Part shown: positions 8,448 to 18,605 of the stretch, one piece after another
Layout: every line of letters begins with the position of its first letter
Position numbering within the stretch: the first letter of the stretch is position 1
NCBI RefSeq assembly: GCF_013283875.1
Contig: NZ_CP054139.1
Span: 2,046,001 to 2,110,000 of the forward strand
Length of the DNA stretch: 64,000 nucleotides
Direction of reading: 5' to 3'
Source: Mucilaginibacter mali
GTDB taxonomy: Bacteria; Bacteroidota; Bacteroidia; Sphingobacteriales; Sphingobacteriaceae
Position numbers and translations under genes: made by a program
Notes under the pieces: model-generated
Databases searched by the model: none
The model's input: only the letters and a program-made list of their open reading frames with translations
What the model was told of the DNA's origin: nothing

Positions 8448-10331
8448 TTACTGCTCCCCATCATCCCCATCCGGGTTCTCCACACTCTTCCCGCGCATGG
8501 CCTGGCCAATGGCCTGATCCATCAAGCGCTCTGCAAAGGGGCGGGTAAATTCATTTAAAGTGTCTATGTTTTTATGCATCAGGTCTTTATCGCCCGATAT
8601 TAAGGAAGCCTGTAAAACATCCATTAGTTTTTGCGTCTCCGATATTTCGGCAATAGAAAGCCATTCTGTATTCTTTTCGATGAAGCGTTTGGCCTGGTAG
8701 ATCATCTGTTCGCCCTCGGTGCGGGCTTCAATTACCATGCGTTCGGCTACGTCGCCTTTAGCGTGGGTGATGCTGTCCATCAGCATTTGCTCCACCTGGT
8801 CGTCGGTAATACCGTAGGTAGGGGTAACCTCCACCTCCTGTTTTACGCCCGAGCGCAGTTCTATCGCCTGGATCTTCAAAATGCCATCGGCATTCAGCAA
8901 AAAATTAATATCCACCTTAGGGAAGCCTGCCGGCATGGCCGGGATGCCTTTTAGGTCGAACTCGGCCAGTTTGCGGTTCTCTTTGATCAGATCGCGCTCG
9001 CCCTGGTAAACGGCTATCTTCATGTTCACCTGGCCGTCTATGGAGGTAGTATACTGGCGACCGGCCTTTGTTGGTACCTTAGAGTTACGCGGGATGATGA
9101 CATCCATCAAACCACCCATAGTTTCGATACCCAGGGATAATGGGGTAACATCCAGCAACAGGATATCCCGGCGGTTTCCGGCTAAAATATCGGCCTGTAT
9201 GGCAGCGCCAAGGGCAACCACCTCATCAGGGTTAAGGTCATCGTGAACAGCTTTGCCGAAGAACTCCGACACCATCTTTTTAACCAGCGCGGTACGGGTA
9301 GAGCCGCCCACCATCACCACCTCATCAATGGCTTTAACATCTAAACCGGCATCTTTCAGCGCGTTTTTACAGCAATCTATGGTTTGCTGTACTTTAGGCA
9401 AAATCAAGCTTTCGAATGTATTACGATCCAGCGTACACCAGATCTCGCCTATCTTTTCGTTAAACAGGCTTTGGTGCGCGAATGCCTTTTTAGCTTCCTC
9501 GGCTTTCAGACGCATTTGCTGCATCAGGCCCGAATCGGCAGCGATAGCCGCTTTATCTAATTTGTTTTGTTCTATCCAGTAATTAACAATAGTGCGGTCA
9601 AAATCATCGCCACCCAAAAAGGTATCGCCGTTGGTAGAAAGTACTTCAAATATACCGTTCTGGATCTGTAAGATGGAAACATCGAAGGTGCCGCCGCCCA
9701 GATCGTATACGGCAATGGTCTTGGTTTCTTCGGGATCTAAACCGATGCCGTAGGCTAAACTGGCGGCTGTCGGCTCGTTAACAATGCGTAAAACATCCAG
9801 TCCGGCCAGTTTACCTGCGTCGCGGGTGGCCTGGCGCTGGCTATCATTAAAATAAGCCGGAACGGTGATCACGGCGCGGTTGACAGGCGTTTTAATAGCA
9901 TGTTCAGCACGATCCTTCAGTTCCTTTAATATCATACCCGAAAGTTCAATAGGGGTGTAAAACTTATCACCCACCTTTATTTTCACCAGGCTTTCAGTAT
10001 TATCGTCGATCACCTTGTAGGAGAAGAAGTCTTTATAATTTTCTATATCGTGGTAAGATCGGCCCAGTAAACGCTTAACCGAGAAGATGGTATTGGCCGG
10101 GTCGGTGGTCAGATATTCCTTTGCATCATTACCTACGGTGATGTCGCCTGCCGTGCCAAAATGCACTACTGACGGCACCAAAACGCCTTTACCGGTATCA
10201 TTAATTACCTGCGGGTCTTTATCAGGATTGATGAACGCCACCAGCGAATTAGTGGTACCCAAATCTATCCCTACAATAATATCTTCCTTTTGCAATGAAC
10301 CTGTTGCCAGGTTGATAGAAACTTTAGCCAT
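8448..10331 (-). CDS. hscA: Hsp70 chaperone, HscA-like
   Basis: ATP-dependent Hsp70 of 627 residues. The nucleotide-binding domain shows [13 protein letters not shown] near residue 20, [14 protein letters not shown] phosphate motif ([16 protein letters not shown]) and VVMVGGSTR. The substrate-binding domain starts after [17 protein letters not shown]. It differs from DnaK by an N-terminal extension before the first motif and by HscA-like signatures such as [21 protein letters not shown] and [14 protein letters not shown]. HscA assists Fe-S cluster transfer from IscU, but no isc or suf genes are adjacent, so the biological partner is inferred from sequence only. A divergent second DnaK is the alternative. 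Confidence 0.85.
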   Translation of the reverse strand: MAKVSINLATGSLQKEDIIVGIDLGTTNSLVAFINPDKDPQVINDTGKGVLVPSVVHFGTAGDITVGNDAKEYLTTDPANTIFSVKRLLGRSYHDIENYKDFFSYKVIDDNTESLVKIKVGDKFYTPIELSGMILKELKDRAEHAIKTPVNRAVITVPAYFNDSQRQATRDAGKLAGLDVLRIVNEPTAASLAYGIGLDPEETKTIAVYDLGGGTFDVSILQIQNGIFEVLSTNGDTFLGGDDFDRTIVNYWIEQNKLDKAAIAADSGLMQQMRLKAEEAKKAFAHQSLFNEKIGEIWCTLDRNTFESLILPKVQQTIDCCKNALKDAGLDVKAIDEVVMVGGSTRTALVKKMVSEFFGKAVHDDLNPDEVVALGAAIQADILAGNRRDILLLDVTPLSLGIETMGGLMDVIIPRNSKVPTKAGRQYTTSIDGQVNMKIAVYQGERDLIKENRKLAEFDLKGIPAMPAGFPKVDINFLLNADGILKIQAIELRSGVKQEVEVTPTYGITDDQVEQMLMDSITHAKGDVAERMVIEARTEGEQMIYQAKRFIEKNTEWLSIAEISETQKLMDVLQASLISGDKDLMHKNIDTLNEFTRPFAERLMDQAIGQAMRGKSVENPDGDDGEQ

Positions 10332-10439
10332 GTAAACACGTTAACAAGCGGCAAATGTAGCGAGTTTTGCGCGATGGAGTGTCATGTTAGTGTGAATTGC
10401 TTCAGCTAATTGTTTTATAGCTATTTTGTTCCTAATTTC

Positions 10440-13271
10440 ATGATAATGATTAAACCTAACTATTCCCATAAACTATTGCTGCTGTGGCTGCTGATAGCTG
10501 GAACTGCTGTAACCACTCATGCCCAGGAATTTGGCGGCAACCCGCCATCCATTAAATGGAACCAGGTGAACACGCCCGAAGCCAAAGTGATCTTCCCGGT
10601 GGGGATGGACAGCGCGGGCAGGAGAGTGGCCGACATCATCCACCGGATGAACGGCGCCGTGCAGCCTACCATTGGCTTTAAGCAAAGGCAGGTGAGCATT
10701 TTGCTGCAAAATCAAAATACCATATCAAACGCGTATGTGGGTTTAGCCCCGTTCCGCAGCGAATTTTACCTAACACCCGAACACAATAGTTTTGAACTTG
10801 GCAGCTTGAACTGGGTGGATCAACTGGCTATTCACGAGTACCGCCATGTGCAACAGTACAATAATTTTAACGTAGGCCTGTCGCACGGTCTAAAGGTAAT
10901 CTTTGGCGAGGGCGGGCAGGCTTTGGGTAACGAATTAGCCGTCCCTAACTGGTTTTTTGAGGGTGATGCCGTTTATAACGAAACACTGGTAAGCAGTCAG
11001 GGCCGTGGCCGTATCCCATATTTTTTTAATGGCTACCGGGCATTGTGGGCAGCGGGGAAGAATTACAGTTACATGAAGCTGCGCAATGGATCGTATGTCG
11101 ATTTCATCCCCGATCATTACCCTTTGGGCTATATGCTGGTAAGCTATGGCCGCGAAAAATACGGCAACCAGTTTTGGAAGAATGTTACGCATGATGCTGC
11201 CGCTTATCACTCTTTATTTTACCCTTTCCAAAGCGCGGTTAAGAAGAATGCAGGTATCGATTTTACAAAATTTCGTACAGACGCGTTGCAGTCGTTTAAG
11301 CAGAAATTTTCGGCAGATAGGGTAGAGCAGACAGTCGACAAGAAGCAGCACTTTATAGCCGACCAGGAATACCCTGCCTTTGTGAATGACGGGGTGATGG
11401 TGTATATGAAGAGCACCTACGATCATCGCCCGGTATTTGTGATGCGGAAAGGCGATAATGAAAGTGATATTAGGGTGAGGGATATCTCCATAGATAATTA
11501 CTTTGCAGCTCATGGAGATAAGATAGTTTACGCCGCCTACCAGATAGACCCGCGCTGGGGCTACCGCACCTACAGCGACCTGCGCCTGTTGGATATTAAT
11601 ACCGGTCAGCAACAACAATTAAGCCGCCATACCCGGTATTTTGCCCCTGATTTTAGCCAAAATGGCCGCAAAATAATAACTGTTGATGTGGCAACATCGG
11701 GCAAGAACACCATACACATCCTGAATACTACCGATGGTAAGGTGCTTGAGGAGGTACCTAATCCGGACGGTATTTTCTACACTTATCCAAAGTTTTATGG
11801 CGATGACCAATTGGTATCTGCTATCCGGAATAAGGATGGCGACATGTACCTGTCTCTCATCGATATCAAAACCGGTAGGGTAAACCACCTGCTCAAAACT
11901 GCCATCTCCGGCTTCCCGACGGTGAAAAACGATACTATTTATTTCGCTGCCAGCATGGGCGAAAACGACCGACTATTTGCTCTGGCAATTAAGACCCGTA
12001 AATTATACCTTTTGGATAATGCGGAGATGAAAGGCAGTATCGGAAATTATCAACCGGCTGTAACCGATGGTAAAATGGCCTGGGTAAGCTTTACTGCTGC
12101 TGGTTATCAAATTCACGAAACTGATAAATCGTCGGTAAAATGGAACGATATTTCGGCGACCAGCATCAGCACTTTATCGGATCTCGGTATTCATTCTGTA
12201 GCTAAGGATAGTGCATCGGATGTATTGGTAAAGGTTAAGGATGAACCGCTACCGGTGACGAAATATAATAAGGCTTATCACCTGTTTAACTTCCATAGCC
12301 TTATCCCATCGTTTGACGACCCTAACTATTCCATATCGTTAGAGGGACAAAACGTGTTGAACACCTTTCAAAGCAGTCTGCTGTTTAATTATAACCGCGA
12401 TGAAGGTTATAAGGAATTTGGCTTTGGTGGAGTGTATGGCGACTTGTATCCATATCTGCATGGTTCGGTAAATTACGTGGTCGACAGGAAGGGTTTTTAC
12501 CGCGGCAGCGATGTTTACTGGAACGAGGCCGAGGCCCGCGTTGGCGCGCAGGTGCCGCTGGTGTTTACCAATGGTATCAATATCACCAACCTGTCGTTTG
12601 GTACCGATGTGGTTTATAATACCACCAGTTTCCAATCAGCCTACCGTAGCATGTTTGCCGACAGGACTTATACTTATCTTAACAATACCATCTCTATTAA
12701 TAACCGCATCAGCAAAGCGAAACAAAATATTTACCCGCGGTTTGGACAAAGTCTTACGCTCAATTATAAATATGCCATGTCGGGCGTTACGGCCAACCAG
12801 TTCCTGGCATCGGGCGCGCTTTATTTGCCAGGCATCGGAATCAATCATAATTTGGTGTTGACCGGGGCCTTCCAGCAAAAGAACCGTAATAGCGTGATCA
12901 GCTTCTCCAATAACTTCCCGTTCTCGCGCGGGTACACTGCCGAGAACTTGTACCAACTGGAAAAATTTGGTGTGAACTATCACTTCCCAATCGCTTATCC
13001 CGATGCCGGCTTTGCCAATACCATTTACCTTACCCGCCTGCGTGGCAACCTGTTTTTTGATTATACCCACGCCAACGATTTCTATACAAACGGAACAACT
13101 TTCAAAGCCAAGTTCCGCACCGTAGGCGGCGAGGTTTATTTTGATACCTCATGGTTTAACCAGGTGCCCATTACCTTCGGCATCAGGTATAGTCATTTGC
13201 TGGATGATGATCTGTTTGGGGGATATGGGAGGAACAGGATAGAGTTGATCGTGCCGCTGACGCTTTTTTAG
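10440..13271 (+). CDS. Large exported protein: HExxH metalloprotease-like domain, propeller repeats and C-terminal barrel
   Basis: From the ATG at 10440 the protein has 943 residues; a second ATG is two codons later, and an upstream TTG frame is rejected. A signal peptide ends near THAQ. Next comes a gluzincin-like (peptidase MA) domain with HEYRH (132-136 from this start) and a downstream WFFEGDAVYNE whose glutamate is placed as third zinc ligand. The middle third has WD40/TolB-like propeller repeats, and the last 330 residues have the alternating beta pattern of an outer-membrane barrel ending in aromatic LTLF. A surface-anchored protease is the natural reading but substrate and secretion state are unknown. 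It stands alone between an Hsp70 gene and a convergent cutC. Confidence 0.8.
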   Translation: MIMIKPNYSHKLLLLWLLIAGTAVTTHAQEFGGNPPSIKWNQVNTPEAKVIFPVGMDSAGRRVADIIHRMNGAVQPTIGFKQRQVSILLQNQNTISNAYVGLAPFRSEFYLTPEHNSFELGSLNWVDQLAIHEYRHVQQYNNFNVGLSHGLKVIFGEGGQALGNELAVPNWFFEGDAVYNETLVSSQGRGRIPYFFNGYRALWAAGKNYSYMKLRNGSYVDFIPDHYPLGYMLVSYGREKYGNQFWKNVTHDAAAYHSLFYPFQSAVKKNAGIDFTKFRTDALQSFKQKFSADRVEQTVDKKQHFIADQEYPAFVNDGVMVYMKSTYDHRPVFVMRKGDNESDIRVRDISIDNYFAAHGDKIVYAAYQIDPRWGYRTYSDLRLLDINTGQQQQLSRHTRYFAPDFSQNGRKIITVDVATSGKNTIHILNTTDGKVLEEVPNPDGIFYTYPKFYGDDQLVSAIRNKDGDMYLSLIDIKTGRVNHLLKTAISGFPTVKNDTIYFAASMGENDRLFALAIKTRKLYLLDNAEMKGSIGNYQPAVTDGKMAWVSFTAAGYQIHETDKSSVKWNDISATSISTLSDLGIHSVAKDSASDVLVKVKDEPLPVTKYNKAYHLFNFHSLIPSFDDPNYSISLEGQNVLNTFQSSLLFNYNRDEGYKEFGFGGVYGDLYPYLHGSVNYVVDRKGFYRGSDVYWNEAEARVGAQVPLVFTNGINITNLSFGTDVVYNTTSFQSAYRSMFADRTYTYLNNTISINNRISKAKQNIYPRFGQSLTLNYKYAMSGVTANQFLASGALYLPGIGINHNLVLTGAFQQKNRNSVISFSNNFPFSRGYTAENLYQLEKFGVNYHFPIAYPDAGFANTIYLTRLRGNLFFDYTHANDFYTNGTTFKAKFRTVGGEVYFDTSWFNQVPITFGIRYSHLLDDDLFGGYGRNRIELIVPLTLF

Positions 13272-13325
13272 TCATTGGTCAAATGCATTCGGCATTTTTA
13301 AACACTTAGTGCAATGACTAATGAC
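13271..13325. repeat. Short palindrome following the metalloprotease gene
   Basis: GTCATTGGTCA at 13271 and TGACTAATGAC at 13315 form an 11-bp inverted repeat with one mismatch. A related GTCATTGGTCATTGG occurs just after xerD at 1954. The first arm begins on the last base of the stop codon. Confidence 0.5.
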
Positions 13326-13338
13326 AGCAGCGAAATGA

Positions 13339-14094
13339 CTATTTAATTAACAACCCATTCGCTATTGCGATAAGCTTCTTCACCACTAAAACATCGGTTT
13401 CGTAGGTGGCATATTCATCCACAAAGCGGCTGCCCATCATAATATTATCATTCCGGAATTGCATATCGCTGTGAATGATTGAGCGGGCAGAGGAATGGAA
13501 TTCGGTAATACCGGTGAAGCGTACCAGGTGGCTCAGGTTGCTTTCGCTGATGCCACCCCCGGGCATGATCATGATGCGGTTGGCGGCTTTTTCCTTTAAT
13601 TGGCGGATTGCACTGGCACCCTCCATGGCGCTCGATTTGCCGCCCGAAGTTAAAATGCGTTCGAAGCCTAATTTGATGACATCTTCCAAAGCCTTTTCCT
13701 GGTCGTTGCAAACATCAAAGGCGCGGTGAAAGGTAACACCTAAACCATGTTTGCGGGCAAGGCTGGCCAATTGCAGATTGCGTTCTATATCCACGCTGCC
13801 ATCCTTATTCAAAATGCCGAAAACTAAACCGTCGCAGCCATGATCGATACACATGCGCGCGTCTTCTATCATTACTTCAAACTCGTTTGCGGTATACAGG
13901 AAATCGCCGCTGCGTGGCCTGATGAGGGCGTAAAGTTTAATGCTGAGTTCCTTGCGGGCAATTATAATATGGCCTAATGATGGGGTGGTGCCTCCCTGGT
14001 GTAAGTTATTGCATAATTCAACCCGGGCGGCGCCGCCCGTTTGTGCTGAAATAGCTGATGTTGCAGAGTTGGCGCATACCTCTAATGAAATCAT
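13339..14094 (-). CDS. cutC: CutC family protein
   Basis: TIM-barrel protein of 251 residues with the hallmark start (LEVCANSATSA), GGAARVELCNNLHQGG, RPRSGDFLY and the C-terminal FHSSAR motif. CutC was named for copper homeostasis in Escherichia coli; that role has been questioned and the catalytic activity is not established. Cytosolic. It precedes the glycosylasparaginase gene in reverse order (59 bp between them on the same strand), so both may be co-transcribed; the two are often neighbours in Bacteroidota that degrade host or fungal glycoconjugates (family context, moderately sure). Confidence 0.92.
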   Translation of the reverse strand: MISLEVCANSATSAISAQTGGAARVELCNNLHQGGTTPSLGHIIIARKELSIKLYALIRPRSGDFLYTANEFEVMIEDARMCIDHGCDGLVFGILNKDGSVDIERNLQLASLARKHGLGVTFHRAFDVCNDQEKALEDVIKLGFERILTSGGKSSAMEGASAIRQLKEKAANRIMIMPGGGISESNLSHLVRFTGITEFHSSARSIIHSDMQFRNDNIMMGSRFVDEYATYETDVLVVKKLIAIANGLLIK

Positions 14095-14153
14095 GTTTAG
14101 GCCGATGTTTATAGTTAATGTAGGGTTAGCTAATTAAACTATAAAGATACGCA

Positions 14154-15161
14154 TTAACTATTATAAAAGCTCTTTCCTTTTATCAAAAGGTCTTGTTTTT
14201 CTTTGTTACACACCGCGAACGAGAATCCCTTCTGTATGGCGTAAGCCCCATATTCACCTTTTTTGTTGATAGCCAGGAAGCCCACCTGTATCTCCTTAGC
14301 AGTCTGCGGCTTCTTTTTAATAATGCGGTTAACAGCTTCGCGGCAAGCGTCCTCCGGGCTATAACCGCGGCGCATCAGTTCAACCACCAAAAAGCTGCCC
14401 ACGTTGCGGATCACTTCTTCGCCCACACCGGTTGATGTCGCGCCGCCCACCTCGTTATCTACATACAGGCCCGCGCCAATAATAGGGCTGTCGCCTACGC
14501 GGCCATGCATTTTGAAGGCCATACCGCTGGTGGTGCACGCGCCCGATATATTTCCCTTGCTATCCAGCGCCAGCATGCCAATGGTATCGTGATTATACTT
14601 ACTGCCGGGCATTTGGTTCTCAATGTTCATTACCGGTTTATACTCGGCTTTTTTCAGCCACTTCTTCCATTCCTTTTCCGATTCAGGCGTCAGCAAATGC
14701 TCCTTCTTCATGCCGTTCTCTATGGCAAACTGGCGGGCACCGTCGCCTACCAGCATTACGTGCGGGGTTTTCTCCATCACCATGCGGGCAACAGAAATAG
14801 GGTGGGCAATATCCTCCATCGCCGCTACCGATCCGCAATTGCCAAACTCGTCCATAATACAGGCATCCAGCGTAACAAAGCCGTCGCGATCCGGGTAACC
14901 AGCGCGACCAACAGTATGGTTTTTCATATCAGCTTCGGGTATTTTAACGCCGGCTTCAACGGCGTCGAGCGCGCGGCCGCCCTTACTTAATACTGCCCAG
15001 GCACCCGCGTTGGCGGCGATACCAAAATCCCAGGTAGAGATAACTACCGGTAAAGTAGATTTGCCGCCCGTTTCCGGATCGGCCTTAACGATACGTGGGA
15101 AAATGGAAGCCATGGACGCGCCAATGGCCGATAGTTTAATAAACTTACGCCTGTTATACAT
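14154..15161 (-). CDS. N4-(beta-N-acetylglucosaminyl)-L-asparaginase (glycosylasparaginase)
   Basis: Ntn-hydrolase that cleaves the GlcNAc-asparagine bond of N-glycans. The 335-residue precursor begins with a twin-arginine-like signal (YNRRKFIKL followed by a hydrophobic segment), so periplasmic export by Tat is likely. The autoprocessing site is D192-T193 in HDTIGML; cleavage makes T193 the N-terminal nucleophile of the beta chain. The following GRVGDSPIIGAGLYVDNEVG and GGATSTGVGEE segments bind substrate. It resembles the secreted Elizabethkingia enzyme in layout. Together with the GH20 hexosaminidase at 21.4 kb it suggests a capacity to use glycoprotein glycans. Confidence 0.93.
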   Translation of the reverse strand: MYNRRKFIKLSAIGASMASIFPRIVKADPETGGKSTLPVVISTWDFGIAANAGAWAVLSKGGRALDAVEAGVKIPEADMKNHTVGRAGYPDRDGFVTLDACIMDEFGNCGSVAAMEDIAHPISVARMVMEKTPHVMLVGDGARQFAIENGMKKEHLLTPESEKEWKKWLKKAEYKPVMNIENQMPGSKYNHDTIGMLALDSKGNISGACTTSGMAFKMHGRVGDSPIIGAGLYVDNEVGGATSTGVGEEVIRNVGSFLVVELMRRGYSPEDACREAVNRIIKKKPQTAKEIQVGFLAINKKGEYGAYAIQKGFSFAVCNKEKQDLLIKGKSFYNS

Positions 15162-15355
15162 GTCTGTTAATAATGGTTAATAAGTGCTAATATATATTTA
15201 AAGGTACATACATAAGCCAATTGTATCCGGAATAATACTCGTTTGTCCACCGTATGTCCTCCCTTTTATAGCATGCCGAAATAAATTAAAGTAAAAATGA
15301 TAATAAAATTAGCAATTTAAATACCGATATTAGCCTTGAACAAAATAGTTTGCTC

Positions 15356-16324
15356 ATGAATCGCATCGACCGCATATCTGCCATACTGATCCAACTTCAA
15401 TCACGTCGTGTGGTAAAGGCATCGGATATTGCCGAGCGCTTTGATATCAGCCTGCGTACGGTTTACCGCGATGTGAAAACATTGGAGGAAGCCGGCGTAC
15501 CAATCATAGGCGAAGCCGGTGTGGGTTACTCGATAATGGATGGCTATCGCTTGCCGCCGGTGATGTTTACCAGGGAGGAAGCCACCGCCTTTTTAACCGC
15601 CGAGAAGTTTGTAGAAAAGCTGACTGATAGCGAAACCAGTGCGAATTACCAATCGGCCATGTATAAGGTAAAGGCGGTGTTACGTTCGGCAGATAAGCAT
15701 GCGCTGGAGGATATAGACAGCAATATCGCCGTGTTGCGTTCAAGAAACCACCGGCCCGAAGACGCCGACCATAACACCTTGCAACCGATACTGAATGGCA
15801 TTACCAATAAAAGCGTGTTGGGCCTTGATTATTTTGCCCTGCATAGCCAGGAGCATACCACCCGCCATGTGGAACCTGTAGGCATATTTTTTTCGGAGGG
15901 CAAATGGCACCTCATTGCCTTTTGCCGGCTGCGGAACGATTACCGCGATTTCCGGGTCGACCGCATCAAAAAGTTATATACCACCGGTTTAAAGTTTGAG
16001 CAGGAGCATCCCACACTGAAGCAATACCTCTCGCAGGTGGCTAAAGAGCAGAAGCTGCATACGGTAGTGATCAGGGTTGATTCATCGGCCTGCGCGTTTA
16101 TCGATTCGCAAAAATACTACAGCGGTTTTGTATCGCAGGAGAATGTGGGTAATGCTGTACAAATGACCTTCCTGACGCATTCTATCGAGGGCTTTGCCCG
16201 ATGGTACCTGATGTTTGGCGATAAGGCCAGTATTGTCGAGTCTGATTTTCTAAAGGATAAGGTCAGGACTATTTTGGATGGTGTGCTAAAGAATGTACCG
16301 GTTGATAACCTGCAACTAACTTAA
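15356..16324 (+). CDS. YafY/PafC-type transcriptional regulator (HTH + WYL)
   Basis: Cytosolic regulator of 322 residues. The N-terminus is a DeoR-like winged helix-turn-helix (about 5-60, with RFDISLRTVYRDVKTLEEAGVP), and the centre and C-terminus form a WYL ligand-sensing domain plus WCX extension (about 140-320). WYL regulators often bind nucleic acids or their fragments and control stress or defence genes. The ATG at 15356 is preferred over an in-frame TTG two codons earlier. About 190 bp of AT-rich DNA separates it from the divergent glycosylasparaginase gene; its last 9 bp overlap the convergent racemase gene. Its target is unknown. Confidence 0.88.
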   Translation: MNRIDRISAILIQLQSRRVVKASDIAERFDISLRTVYRDVKTLEEAGVPIIGEAGVGYSIMDGYRLPPVMFTREEATAFLTAEKFVEKLTDSETSANYQSAMYKVKAVLRSADKHALEDIDSNIAVLRSRNHRPEDADHNTLQPILNGITNKSVLGLDYFALHSQEHTTRHVEPVGIFFSEGKWHLIAFCRLRNDYRDFRVDRIKKLYTTGLKFEQEHPTLKQYLSQVAKEQKLHTVVIRVDSSACAFIDSQKYYSGFVSQENVGNAVQMTFLTHSIEGFARWYLMFGDKASIVESDFLKDKVRTILDGVLKNVPVDNLQLT

Positions 16325-17005
16325 TGCGTAAGCCACTGCCGCTGCCGAATGAATGCGTGTGGTATCAAAAACAGGTACGCTCACATCATCTTGATTGATG
16401 AGTAAAGGTATCTCTGTGCAGCCTAATATGATGCCTTCCGCGCCCCGGGCAATCAGTCGGTCTATGATTTCAAGATAACGTCGCTTAGTTTCAGGCAAGG
16501 TAATGCCCTTTGACAATTCGCTATGTAAAGTGGTGTGAATGTACAGCCTGTCCTCATCACCAGGGATGATCGCTTCAATATTTTGCTCGTGCAGCTTATC
16601 TTTAAAAAAGTCCATCTCCATGGTAAAGCGCGTGCCTAATAAGCCTACTTTTTTAAGGTTTTGTTTGGTAATGGCATTGGCCGTTGCCGTGGCGATATGT
16701 ATCACCGGGATGCCGATGCGTTGCTCCAGCTCGGCGGCAATTTTGTGCATGGTGTTGGCGCAAAGTACGATGGCTGTCGCGCCGCATTGCTTCAAGCCCT
16801 CGCAGGCAACGGTAAACTTATCAAGCGTGTCGGCCCAGTTACCGCTTTCGTTGTTTCTTATAATATCCTGGTAATTAAAGGAATATATAACGCAGTTGGC
16901 GAAATTAATACCACCTAATTGCTGGTTAATCCCCTCGTTAATGAATCGGTAATAATCTACCGTAGATACCCAGCTAATACCACCAATAAGCCCGATGATC
17001 TTCAT
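16316..17005 (-). CDS. Aspartate/glutamate racemase family protein
   Basis: Pyridoxal-phosphate-independent racemase-like enzyme of 229 residues. The two catalytic cysteines are present: C82 in IVLCANTMHK and C196 in ILGCTEIPLL. The N-terminus IGLIGGISWVSTVDYY is typical of YgeA/RacD-like members. Likely substrate is aspartate or another amino acid, which cannot be decided here. It lies 6 bp downstream of dihydroorotase on the same strand, so the two are probably co-transcribed; since aspartate feeds pyrimidine synthesis this may be meaningful, but that is inference. Its 3' end overlaps the WYL regulator gene. Confidence 0.88.
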   Translation of the reverse strand: MKIIGLIGGISWVSTVDYYRFINEGINQQLGGINFANCVIYSFNYQDIIRNNESGNWADTLDKFTVACEGLKQCGATAIVLCANTMHKIAAELEQRIGIPVIHIATATANAITKQNLKKVGLLGTRFTMEMDFFKDKLHEQNIEAIIPGDEDRLYIHTTLHSELSKGITLPETKRRYLEIIDRLIARGAEGIILGCTEIPLLINQDDVSVPVFDTTRIHSAAAVAYALS

Positions 17006-17011
17006 TACTTT

Positions 17012-18346
17012 TTACCTTTCAAAGGATAGACGCCTGCCGTTAACACCCTCTATCAATTTACCATCGCTATAAGCCAAATTGCCTGATACAATGGTATGCG
17101 TTACCGACGAATGAAATGTTTCACCCTCAAACGGACTCCATTTGCATTTGTATAGTATATTGCCGGTTTCCACTTTATTTGCTCTGTTCAAGTCTACCAA
17201 TACCAAATCGGCCCAGTAGCCTTCTCGTATAAAACCACGTTTTTCAACTTGGAAGCAGATGGCTACATTATGCGCCATCTTCTCGACTATTTGCTCTAAG
17301 GTGATCTTGCCTTTGTGATATAGTTCCAGCATAGCCGGTAAAGCGTGCTGCACCAGCGGCCCGCCCGATGGTGCCTGTAAATAAGACTGTGCTTTTTCTT
17401 CGATGGTGTGCGGGGCGTGATCCGTAGCGATCACATCTATACGGCCATCTAAAACAGCGGCCAAGATACCATCGCGGTCATGTGCAGTTTTCACGGCCGG
17501 GTTCCATTTGATCAGGTTGCCCTTGGTGGCATAATCCGAATCGCTAAACCATAGGTGGTGTACGCAGGCTTCGGCGGTGATGCGCTTATCTTTTAACGGG
17601 ATGCTGTTATCAAACAGGTGTGTTTCCTTTTCGGTAGAGATATGCAGGATGTGCAGGCGGGTGTTATTCTTTTTCGCCAGTTCAACCGCCATTGATGACG
17701 ACAGGTAACAAGCTTCCTCGCTGCGGATGATGGGGTGATAATCTATTGTGATATTATCGCCCAGTAACTCTTTATAATGCGCCATGTTTCGTCTGATGGT
17801 CGCTTCGTCTTCGCAATGCGTAGCGATCAGCATCGGCGACTCGGCAAAAAGCTTTTCCAACGTGCCGGGGTTATCCACCAGCATATTCCCGGTTGATGAA
17901 CCCATGAACACCTTGATCCCACAAACGTTTTTAATATCGGTTTTCAATACCTCATCCAAATTATCGTTACTGGCCCCCATAAAAAACGAGTAGTTAGCCA
18001 GCGACTTCTGCGCCGCTATGGCATACTTATCGGCCAGCAGTTCCTGTGTTAAAGTATTGGGCACCGTATTCGGCATCTCCATAAATGAAGTGATGCCACC
18101 CGCAACTGCCGCGCGTGATTCGGTATAGATCTCGGCCTTATGTGTAAGCCCCGGCTCGCGGAAGTGAACCTGGTCATCAATACAGCCAGGCAATAGGTGC
18201 AGGCCTTCGGCGTTGATGGTTTGGTCGGCTTGCGTATCTATATGTTGGTCGATGCGTTCGATATAGCCATCTTTAACTAAAAGGTCGGCAACAAATTGTT
18301 TGCCTTCGTTAACTATGGTGGCTGATTTGATGAGGATGGTAGACAT
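17012..18346 (-). CDS. pyrC: Dihydroorotase
   Basis: Amidohydrolase of 444 residues forming dihydroorotate from carbamoyl aspartate in pyrimidine synthesis. Recognisable parts are the N-terminal small beta domain, GCIDDQVHFREPGLTHK (54-70), the central histidines (ATHCEDE and HILHISTEKE) and the metal-binding DVIATDHAPHT. The first metal motif reads QxH where class I dihydroorotases have HxH; I recall this as common in Bacteroidota versions but cannot verify it here. Allantoinase or dihydropyrimidinase are less likely given the REPGLTHKAEI stretch. It heads a two-gene unit with the racemase. Confidence 0.88.
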   Translation of the reverse strand: MSTILIKSATIVNEGKQFVADLLVKDGYIERIDQHIDTQADQTINAEGLHLLPGCIDDQVHFREPGLTHKAEIYTESRAAVAGGITSFMEMPNTVPNTLTQELLADKYAIAAQKSLANYSFFMGASNDNLDEVLKTDIKNVCGIKVFMGSSTGNMLVDNPGTLEKLFAESPMLIATHCEDEATIRRNMAHYKELLGDNITIDYHPIIRSEEACYLSSSMAVELAKKNNTRLHILHISTEKETHLFDNSIPLKDKRITAEACVHHLWFSDSDYATKGNLIKWNPAVKTAHDRDGILAAVLDGRIDVIATDHAPHTIEEKAQSYLQAPSGGPLVQHALPAMLELYHKGKITLEQIVEKMAHNVAICFQVEKRGFIREGYWADLVLVDLNRANKVETGNILYKCKWSPFEGETFHSSVTHTIVSGNLAYSDGKLIEGVNGRRLSFER

Positions 18347-18415
18347 AATGGAGGTAAGTATCTAATAGGTGCAAATCTAATAAAATATGGACGACGTACC
18401 GGTATTAATCAAAAT

Positions 18416-18508
18416 GTCATGCTGAACTTGTTTCAGCACCCCATCACTCAGGTCAAGTATGTAAAGATTACACGATGCAAATAGGTCCCGAAACAAGTTT
18501 GGGATGAC
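18416..18508. repeat. Extragenic palindromic repeat, family B
   Basis: Arms GTCATGCTGAACTTGTTTC and GAAACAAGTTTGGGATGAC pair with four mismatches around a 55-bp centre. It lies between the divergent pyrC and trxB genes. The sequence type (TCATGCTGAACTTGTTTCAGCA) is a known kind of dispersed palindrome in Bacteroidota genomes, from memory. Confidence 0.7.
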
Positions 18509-18605
18509 TTGTTGTTAGTTGGTCAGTTTCTAATTGCACAACCCTGACCAATGCCTATTGCCCCGCACCACAATAAACACTAAATTCGCACACTATTTTA
18601 TTACC

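Noticed and set aside
15162..15355. Regulatory site for the WYL regulator in the gap to glycosylasparaginase
   Set aside because: The region is AT-rich but no convincing inverted repeat or promoter pair was visible.
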